A stretch of DNA of 10,365 bases from Bacteroidales bacterium (GTDB lineage: Bacteria; Bacteroidota; Bacteroidia; Bacteroidales; UBA12077): positions 1 through 10,365 of the forward strand of contig DAOVYZ010000065.1 in assembly GCA_030635365.1 (NCBI GenBank). Reading direction: 5' to 3'. The notes under the pieces were generated by a model. It had not been told where the DNA came from. It was given only the letters and a program-made list of their open reading frames with translations, and ran no database searches. The position numbers were made by a program, and so were the translations under genes. Shown here one piece after another: positions 1 to 5,997 of the stretch (positions are counted from its first letter, which is position 1; each line of letters opens with the position of its first letter).

Positions 1-974
1 ACAACAGTATAAAATGCCCCTTTAGGTTTCGGACAGTATACTCCATCAATTTTATTTAAAGCATCTACCATAAAATCTCTTCTTTCAATATACTCATTGT
101 AAACTTCTTCAAAATATTCATTAGAGGTATTTAAAGCTGCTTCACTTGCCCATTGCCCAAATGATGGAGGGCATAATCGGGCTTGCGCAAATTTCAAAGC
201 TGTACTAATAATATCTTTGTTTTTTGTTATTAAAGCACCAACCCTTACACCACACATGCTGTAGCGTTTTGAAACCGAATCCATCATTATAACATTTTGT
301 TCAATACCTTTTAAATGCATTGCAGAAAAATGAGAATTACCATCATAACAGAATTCACGATATACCTCATCTGAGTAAAGGTATAAATCATATTTTTCAA
401 CTAAAGTTTTAAGTTGTTGTAATTCATTTTCAGAATATAAATAACCTGTCGGATTATTCGGATTGCAAATAACAATTCCTTTAGTTTTAGAAGTAATTAA
501 TTTCTCAAATTCTTCAATAGATGGTAAAGCAAAATCACTTTCAATCGACGAAGTTATAGGTTTGACAACTACTCCGGTGGAAATAGCAAATCCGTTGTAA
601 TTGGCGTAAAAAGGTTCCGGAATAATAACCTCCTCACCCGGATTTAAGGTTGATAAAAAAGCAAATATTATGGCTTCTGACCCACCGGTTGTTATTAACA
701 TTTCGGTATGGTCAACATCAATATTCACTCCTTTGTAATATTTAGCTAGTCCTCTTCGATATGATTCATTACCTGCCGAGTGGCTATATTCAATTACTTT
801 CTCATCAAGGTTTTTAATTGCTTCTAAAGCAACCTCAGGGGTTGAAATATCTGGCTGTCCAATATTGAGGTGAAATACTTTATGCCCTTTCTTTTTTGCT
901 TCCTCTGCGTAGGGCACTAATTTTCTTATAGGAGAAGCGGGCATCAATTTCCCTTTCTCTGAAATTTGCGGCAT
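1..974 (-). CDS. PLP-dependent aminotransferase class I/II (aspartate aminotransferase-like), C-terminus beyond window
   Basis: Fold-type I aminotransferase that moves an amino group between an amino acid and a 2-oxo acid using pyridoxal phosphate in the cytosol. Reading leftward from ATG 974-972, 324 codons are open to the window edge with no stop. Landmarks are TGGSEA at residues 96-101 (PLP phosphate region), NPNNPTG at 171-177, SDEVY at 201-205 (Asp202 and Tyr205 contact the cofactor) and SVSKRYSMCGVRVG starting at 233, with Lys236 as the Schiff-base lysine. The N-terminal PASPIRKL and NIGQPDI segments match the AspB-like family, usually near 400 residues, so roughly 70 residues with the carboxylate-binding Arg are missing off the left edge. 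It lies 39 bp downstream of the DUF1573 gene on the same strand and may share its transcript. Substrate specificity cannot be read from what is visible. Confidence 0.92.
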   Translation of the reverse strand, partial: MPQISEKGKLMPASPIRKLVPYAEEAKKKGHKVFHLNIGQPDISTPEVALEAIKNLDEKVIEYSHSAGNESYRRGLAKYYKGVNIDVDHTEMLITTGGSEAIIFAFLSTLNPGEEVIIPEPFYANYNGFAISTGVVVKPITSSIESDFALPSIEEFEKLITSKTKGIVICNPNNPTGYLYSENELQQLKTLVEKYDLYLYSDEVYREFCYDGNSHFSAMHLKGIEQNVIMMDSVSKRYSMCGVRVGALITKNKDIISTALKFAQARLCPPSFGQWASEAALNTSNEYFEEVYNEYIERRDFMVDALNKIDGVYCPKPKGAFYTV

Positions 975-1013
975 AACTGTAAGTTTTAAATCAAAATTAT
1001 ATTCGTTTTGTAA

Positions 1014-1433
1014 TTATTTACTATCTGTCTGGGTCTTCACCACAGCACCTGTAATTCTTAATGTAACAGGAGTTGTTTTGGCATTGGAATAAACACGTAT
1101 TGATTTTGTAAACGATCCTATTATTTTAGTATTGTATTTTACTACAATAGTTCCTGTTTTATTTTTTTTAATAGGTTCTTTTGGCCAGGTTGGAGTGGTA
1201 CAACCACAAGATGCTTTTACATTTGTTAAAAGCAAAGGTTCTTTACCTGTATTTTTAAAACTAAATTCGCAATTACCATCACTGTTATAATCAATCTTGC
1301 CAAAATCATGTGTGGTTTTCTCAAAGTAAATTTCAGGTATATTTTCAGTATCCTGATTTGTTTTAATTTCCTCTTGCGCAAAAACTGCAATGCTAAAGGT
1401 AATAAGTAAAAATATAACACTTATTCGTTTCAT
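1014..1433 (-). CDS. DUF1573 domain exported protein
   Basis: A 139-residue protein with a classical signal peptide: MKR, a hydrophobic core at about 5-18, and likely cleavage after VFA at 17-19. There is no lipobox cysteine, so it is probably soluble in the periplasm rather than a lipoprotein. The rest is one DUF1573 domain, an immunoglobulin-like beta-sandwich common in Bacteroidota. The diagnostic pieces are THDFGKI (41-47), FKNTGKEPLLL (59-69), SCGCTTPTW (75-83) and the closing beta strands with VYSNAKTTPVTLRITG (114-129). Cys76 and Cys78 of the SCGC motif are typical of the family. The molecular role is not established. The start ATG at 1433 is set by the signal peptide. An aminotransferase gene follows 39 bp downstream and valS diverges upstream. 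Confidence 0.92.
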   Translation of the reverse strand: MKRISVIFLLITFSIAVFAQEEIKTNQDTENIPEIYFEKTTHDFGKIDYNSDGNCEFSFKNTGKEPLLLTNVKASCGCTTPTWPKEPIKKNKTGTIVVKYNTKIIGSFTKSIRVYSNAKTTPVTLRITGAVVKTQTDSK

Positions 1434-1538
1434 AGCTTATATATTTATATTCTCAACTAAAAATTTTAAATTACAATATGGAATTAATTTTAGTTATGAA
1501 TAGTTTAAAAGATTATTAATTCATTTTTTTGACTTGTA

Positions 1539-1546
1539 CAAAGTTA
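1539..1546 (-). promoter_or_regulatory. candidate Bacteroidota -7 box for the DUF1573 gene
   Basis: On the minus strand the sequence reads TAACTTTG, a full match to the TAnnTTTG -7 element recognised by the Bacteroidota primary sigma factor. The matching -33 TTTG is not present at the usual 19-bp spacing; only a T-rich TTTT lies near there. It would give a 5' leader of roughly 100 nt before the ATG at 1433. The region is very AT-rich, so chance matches are possible. Confidence 0.4.
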
Positions 1547-1628
1547 GTTTTTCTTATTAAAATAAAATATGTTATTAAATATATTATTATGAAATAGTCG
1601 GTGATTATAAATTTATTAAGAAGGTTTT

Positions 1629-1661
1629 TTTGCTAATAAATTTATATTTTTACAGACTTTG
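1629..1661 (+). promoter_or_regulatory. weak candidate promoter for valS
   Basis: TTTG at 1629-1632 is followed after 21 bp by AGACTTTG (1654-1661). The second element keeps the TTTG half of the Bacteroidota TAnnTTTG box but lacks its leading TA. It would place transcription start about 30 bp before the valS ATG. The rest of the 1434-1696 region is AT-rich with no RNA gene or convincing ORF. Confidence 0.25.
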
Positions 1662-1696
1662 AAATTAAGTTAGAATTAAATTGAAATATTATTGAA

Positions 1697-4315
1697 ATGG
1701 AAATCCCTGCAAAATATGACCCATTATTAACAGAAGATAAGTGGTATAAATACTGGATGGATAATGGGTTTTTTCATTCAGATCCTGACGATAGAGAACC
1801 ATATACGGTTGTTATACCTCCGCCAAATGTTACTGGAGTTTTACATATGGGCCATATGCTTAATAATACTATTCAGGATATTTTAGTACGCCGTGCACGT
1901 ATGCAGGGTAAAAATGCTTGTTGGGTACGAGGAATGGACCATGCGTCAATTGCAACAGAAGCAAAAGTGGTTGCAAAATTAAAATCAGAAGGAATTGATA
2001 AAAATGAATTAACACGAGAAGAATTTCTTGATCATGCTTGGGAATGGAAGGAAAAGCACGGAGGTATTATTTTAGGACAATTAAAAAAGTTAGGAGCATC
2101 ATGTGACTGGAAACGTACAAAATTCACCATGGATGATGATATGTCTGAAAGTGTTATAAGAGTTTTTGTTGATTTATATGAAAAAGGCTTGATTTATCGT
2201 GGCGTACGTATGGTAAATTGGGACCCTCAGGCTAAGACAGCGGTTTCTGATGAAGAGGTTAATTACAAGGAAGTTCGGTCAAAACTATATTACATAAGGT
2301 ATAATTCAGATGGAGAGGATGGTTATGTGACTATTGCTACAACACGTCCTGAAACAATACTGGGAGATACTGCGGTTTGTGTTCATCCTGGTGATGAGAG
2401 ATTTAAGAATCTACATGGAAAGAAAGTCTTTGTGCCTTTAATAAACCGCTCGGTACCAATAATATTAGATGAGTATGTAGATAGAGAGTTTGGAACAGGA
2501 GCACTTAAAATAACCCCTGCACATGATATCAATGATTATGAGATAGGTGACAAGCATAATCTTGAGGTCATAGATATTTTTAATGATGATGGAACATTAA
2601 ATGAGAAGGCTCAATTATATATTGGTGAAGATCGTTTTGCTGTAAGGGAAAAAATAGTAAAAGATCTTGAAATAGCAGGACATATTGTAAAAATTGAAGA
2701 TTTTATAAATAAAGTTGGTTATTCAGAAAGGACAGATGTTGCTATTGAACCTAAGCTTTCTATGCAATGGTTCTGTAAAATGACTGATATAGCTAAGCCG
2801 GCACTGGAAAATGTTTTAAACGATAATGTTAGGTTTCATCCACCAAAATTTAAGAATACTTATAAACATTGGATGGAGAATGTTAAGGATTGGTGTGTTT
2901 CACGCCAACTTTGGTGGGGGCATCGTATTCCGGCATATTATTTACCTGATGGGGGATTTGTTGTGGCAGAAACTACTGAAAATGCAGTAGCGTTGGCTAG
3001 AGAAAAATCGGGAAATAAGGAATTAACTATTGATGATTTAAGGCAGGATGAAGATGTTCTTGATACTTGGTTTTCATCATGGTTATGGCCAATTTCTGTT
3101 TTTAATGGAATAAACGAGCCTGAAAATGAAGATTACAATTATTATTGTCCAACAAATGACTTGGTTACAGGTCATGATATTATATTCTTCTGGGTTGCTC
3201 GTATGATAATTACAGGATACGAATACCGTAAGGCTCAGCCGTTTAGAAATGTTTATTTTACAGGAATGGTTCGTGATAAACACGGACGAAAAATGTCTAA
3301 ACAATTGGGCAATTCACCGGACCCTATTGAGTTGATGAAAAAATATGGAGCTGATGGTGTTCGGGTTGGCATGCTATTGTGTTCGCCGGCAGGAGGGGAT
3401 TTACTTTTCGACGAAAGTTTAACTGAGCAAGGGCGTAATTTTGGTAATAAAATCTGGAATGCCTTTCGTTTAGTTAAAAGTTGGGAGATTGATGAGAAGA
3501 TAGAACAACCGGAGTCTTCAAAAAAGACAATAGAATGGTTTAAAAATATTTTGAATCATGAAATTGAGAATATAAATAATCTTTATGAAAAATTCAGACT
3601 GTCTGAAGCCTTAATGGCGGTTTATAAGTTGTTTTGGGATGAGTTTTCAGCATGGTATCTTGAGTTAGTAAAACCAGTATATACTAAGCCGGTTGATAAA
3701 AAAACTTATAAGCAAACTCTTGAATTTTTTGATATTCTTGTAAAATTGCTTCACCCGTTTATGCCATTTATTACAGAAGAGATTTGGCAATTAATAGATG
3801 ATAGAAAAACGGGAGAGAGCCTAATGGTTGAAAAAATGCCGGACTCGGAATCATATGATGAAAATATTGTTGCGGCTTTTGAGAGAGTAAAAGAAATAAT
3901 ATCAGGTGTTCGTAATGTTCGTAACGAAAATGGGATAGCACAAAAAGAACAATTGAATCTAAAAATAAAAGGAAAATATAACAAAGAATATAATTCTTGT
4001 ATCTTAAAAATGGCTAATCTTTCATCTATTGATGAAACTAAAACAAAGATTGACGGGGTGGTTTCTTTTATGGTCAAATCTGCTGAGTTTTATATTGAGA
4101 TAGGTAATTGGGTTAATGTTGAAGAAGAATTGAAGAAATTGACAGAAGAGTTGGAATATAATAAAGGGTTTTTAACATCCGTAATGAAAAAGTTGAGCAA
4201 TGAACGATTTGTTCAGAATGCACCAGAAAAAGTTATAAGTATGGAGAAGCAGAAAAGAGATGATGCCGAAGCTAAGATAAAAGTGCTGGAAGAAAGAATT
4301 GAACATTTGAAGTAA
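1697..4315 (+). CDS. valS: valine--tRNA ligase (ValRS)
   Basis: Cytosolic class Ia aminoacyl-tRNA synthetase that charges tRNA-Val with valine using ATP and removes mischarged threonine. The 872-residue length is usual for the family. The Rossmann catalytic core carries PPPNVTGVLHMGH, with the HIGH-type signature HMGH at 50-53, and the second ATP signature is KMSKQ at 532-536. The CP1 editing domain is inserted at about 200-350 and shows TTRPET (215-220) and GTGALKITPAHD (266-277, with the conserved Asp). DWCVSRQLWWGHRIP, leading back into the core, is typical of ValRS. An alpha-helical anticodon-binding domain follows the KMSKQ region, and residues 806-872 form the charged C-terminal coiled-coil arm specific to ValRS. 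The start is supported by MEIPAKYDP at the expected N-terminus. No Shine-Dalgarno sequence is evident. It is transcribed away from the DUF1573 gene. Confidence 0.98.
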   Translation: MEIPAKYDPLLTEDKWYKYWMDNGFFHSDPDDREPYTVVIPPPNVTGVLHMGHMLNNTIQDILVRRARMQGKNACWVRGMDHASIATEAKVVAKLKSEGIDKNELTREEFLDHAWEWKEKHGGIILGQLKKLGASCDWKRTKFTMDDDMSESVIRVFVDLYEKGLIYRGVRMVNWDPQAKTAVSDEEVNYKEVRSKLYYIRYNSDGEDGYVTIATTRPETILGDTAVCVHPGDERFKNLHGKKVFVPLINRSVPIILDEYVDREFGTGALKITPAHDINDYEIGDKHNLEVIDIFNDDGTLNEKAQLYIGEDRFAVREKIVKDLEIAGHIVKIEDFINKVGYSERTDVAIEPKLSMQWFCKMTDIAKPALENVLNDNVRFHPPKFKNTYKHWMENVKDWCVSRQLWWGHRIPAYYLPDGGFVVAETTENAVALAREKSGNKELTIDDLRQDEDVLDTWFSSWLWPISVFNGINEPENEDYNYYCPTNDLVTGHDIIFFWVARMIITGYEYRKAQPFRNVYFTGMVRDKHGRKMSKQLGNSPDPIELMKKYGADGVRVGMLLCSPAGGDLLFDESLTEQGRNFGNKIWNAFRLVKSWEIDEKIEQPESSKKTIEWFKNILNHEIENINNLYEKFRLSEALMAVYKLFWDEFSAWYLELVKPVYTKPVDKKTYKQTLEFFDILVKLLHPFMPFITEEIWQLIDDRKTGESLMVEKMPDSESYDENIVAAFERVKEIISGVRNVRNENGIAQKEQLNLKIKGKYNKEYNSCILKMANLSSIDETKTKIDGVVSFMVKSAEFYIEIGNWVNVEEELKKLTEELEYNKGFLTSVMKKLSNERFVQNAPEKVISMEKQKRDDAEAKIKVLEERIEHLK

Positions 4316-4336
4316 TTTACGCTGATGATCAGGTTG

Positions 4337-4353
4337 TAATACTAATAGTATTA
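4337..4353. repeat. 17-bp palindrome, possible operator between valS and the glutamine synthetase gene
   Basis: TAATACTA and TAGTATTA are perfect 8-bp inverted arms separated by one A. After a short mismatch the symmetry resumes as GTT (4333-4335) and AAC (4357-4359). It lies 21 bp after the valS stop and about 90 bp before the glutamine synthetase ATG. The form fits a binding site for a dimeric regulator, but no regulator can be named. AT-richness raises the chance of coincidence. Confidence 0.35.
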
Positions 4354-4364
4354 TATAACATAAT

Positions 4365-4427
4365 TAAAATGAGCTACAAACAATTGGATTTTTAAGATTT
4401 CTCATTAGTTTAGTAGCTCTTATTTTA
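4365..4427 (+). terminator. long imperfect hairpin after valS, possible terminator or leader structure
   Basis: GAGCTAC (4371-4377) pairs with GTAGCTC (4413-4419). Pairing continues inward as AAAC (4378-4381) with GTTT (4408-4411) and AAT (4382-4384) with ATT (4404-4406), each step needing a single-base bulge. Outside the core, TAAAAT (4365-4370) pairs with ATTTTA (4422-4427) across a 2-base bulge. An A-rich flank before and a T-rich flank after fit an intrinsic terminator for valS. The T tract is interrupted and the structure ends only 17 nt before the next ATG, so a 5' leader element of the glutamine synthetase mRNA is the alternative. Confidence 0.42.
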
Positions 4428-4444
4428 TTAAAAAACATGCAATA

Positions 4445-5950
4445 ATGAAAGAATTAGAAATTAGATTAAATCCAAATCCTCTGGTTCAGTTTCTTAAAAA
4501 ACCAGCTTCAGAGTTTACTCGTCAGGATATTATTTATTTTATCGAGGAGAATGAAGTTGAGATGATTAATTTTCGCTATATAGGTGAAGACGGGAAATTA
4601 AAATCATTAAATTTTGTTATTAACAGTAAGCAACATTTGGAAGACCTATTGTCGACAGGAGAAAGAGTTGATGGATCAAGTTTGTTTTCTTATATAGAGG
4701 CAGGATCAAGTGATTTGTATGTTATACCAAGATTTAAAACTGCATTTGTAAATCCATTTTCAAATTACCCAACATTAGATATTTTATGTAGTTTTTATAA
4801 TCGTGATGGAGAAGCTTTACAAAGTGCACCAGAATATATCTTAAGAAAAGCTATTGAGGGGTTTCGCAAAACAACAGGCTATGATTTTAAAGCAATGGGA
4901 GAATTGGAATATTATGTGGTAAGTAAGAAGGATGAAATGTATCCTGGCCTTGATCAAAAAGGGTATCATGAGTCTCCTCCATTTACTAAAAACGGGCATA
5001 TTCGTAAAGAAGCCATGAGTATAATATCGCAATGTGGTGGGCAAATAAAATATGGACACTCTGAGGTGGGTAATTTTATTAGTGGGGATGAGCTTTTTGA
5101 ACAACAGGAAATAGAATTTTTGCCTGTAGATCCTCAAGATGCAGTTGATCAGTTGATAATAGCGAAATGGGTACTAAGAATGCTTGGTGATAAGTATGGG
5201 GTTAACATAAGCTTTGCTCCAAAAATTACTGTAGGTAAAGCAGGTAGTGGGTTGCATGTTCATATGTTATTGGAGAAGGATGGCGAAAATGCGATGGTTG
5301 AAGATCAGGGTTTAAGTTCCATTGCTAAAAGGATGATTGCAGGAATACTTGATTTAGCATCTCCGTTAACTGCTTTTGGCAATACTATACCTACATCATA
5401 TTTACGTTTAGTTCCTCATCAGGAAGCACCAACAAGTATATGTTGGGGAGATAGAAATCGTTCGGTATTGATACGAGTGCCTTTAGGCTGGATTGCTGAT
5501 ACCAGTATGATAAAAGACGCTAATCCACAGGAAACAGGAAGGATACCATACGTCCCGGGCAAACAAACAGTAGAGCTTAGGTCCGGAGACGGGTCTGCAG
5601 ATATTTATTTATTTATGGCAGGTATTATTGTTGCAGCTCAGCATGGCTTGGAAATGAAAGATGCATTGAAAAAGGCAGAAGAACTTTATATGGATGTAAA
5701 TATATTTGACGAAGCACATAAAGACAAATTGGCTAAACTAGAATGTTTACCACAATCATGTTGTGAGTCTGCAGATACATTGATTGACAAAAGAGAATAC
5801 TTTGAAAAGAATGGGATTTTTCCTGCTGGCACTATTGATCAGGTGGCTAATAAGCTTAAATCATATAAAGATAAAGATCTTAGTGAAAGATTATATGGGA
5901 AAGAAGAAGAATTGAAAGAATTAGTATTAAAATATTTACATTGCAAATAA
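4445..5950 (+). CDS. glutamine synthetase (type I-like, ~500-residue Bacteroidota form)
   Basis: Cytosolic ATP-dependent ligase expected to make glutamine from glutamate and ammonia. The 501-residue protein has an N-terminal beta-grasp region (about 25-115, with VDGSS at 75-79) and a C-terminal catalytic domain. Recognisable active-site elements are GELEYY (152-157; metal ligands Glu153 and Glu155), Glu207 in SEVG, Glu222 in QQEIEF, GSGLHVHM (267-274), TSYLRL with Arg321, Glu327 in QEAP, NRSVLIRVP (338-346; Arg339 and Arg344), and ELR (377-379). It is not the ~730-residue GSIII type. It differs from classical GSI: NSYKRL is TSYLRL, NPYL is DIYL (386-389), and about seven extra residues separate Glu207 from Glu222. 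The NLYDLP adenylylation motif is not conserved, although a Tyr (415) lies in that area. A GS-like gamma-glutamyl ligase with another amine substrate is the alternative. It is followed by a strong terminator. Confidence 0.88.
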   Translation: MKELEIRLNPNPLVQFLKKPASEFTRQDIIYFIEENEVEMINFRYIGEDGKLKSLNFVINSKQHLEDLLSTGERVDGSSLFSYIEAGSSDLYVIPRFKTAFVNPFSNYPTLDILCSFYNRDGEALQSAPEYILRKAIEGFRKTTGYDFKAMGELEYYVVSKKDEMYPGLDQKGYHESPPFTKNGHIRKEAMSIISQCGGQIKYGHSEVGNFISGDELFEQQEIEFLPVDPQDAVDQLIIAKWVLRMLGDKYGVNISFAPKITVGKAGSGLHVHMLLEKDGENAMVEDQGLSSIAKRMIAGILDLASPLTAFGNTIPTSYLRLVPHQEAPTSICWGDRNRSVLIRVPLGWIADTSMIKDANPQETGRIPYVPGKQTVELRSGDGSADIYLFMAGIIVAAQHGLEMKDALKKAEELYMDVNIFDEAHKDKLAKLECLPQSCCESADTLIDKREYFEKNGIFPAGTIDQVANKLKSYKDKDLSERLYGKEEELKELVLKYLHCK

Positions 5951-5970
5951 TTAATTGCTAAGAAATTTCT

Positions 5971-5997
5971 AAGCGTACCTGATAAAGTACGCTTTTT
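5971..5997 (+). terminator. intrinsic terminator of the glutamine synthetase gene
   Basis: AAGCGTAC (5971-5978) and GTACGCTT (5987-5994) form a perfect 8-bp stem around an 8-base loop, ending in a run of five T (5993-5997). It begins 20 bp after the stop codon. On the minus strand no T run follows the hairpin, so it works best for rightward transcription. The transporter gene ending at 5996 has its stop codon inside this T tract. Confidence 0.8.

Noticed and set aside
1434..1696. Possible small RNA, tRNA or T-box leader ahead of valS
   Set aside because: No cloverleaf, no T-box conserved sequence and no strong GC-containing stem; only AT-rich sequence and weak promoter-like boxes.
3751..4077. 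Open frame of 108 codons on the minus strand inside valS
   Set aside because: Antisense shadow of the ValRS anticodon-binding region, with no motif and no promoter.
4841..5137. Open frame of 98 codons on the minus strand inside the glutamine synthetase gene
   Set aside because: Antisense to conserved catalytic sequence, no family match or ribosome site.
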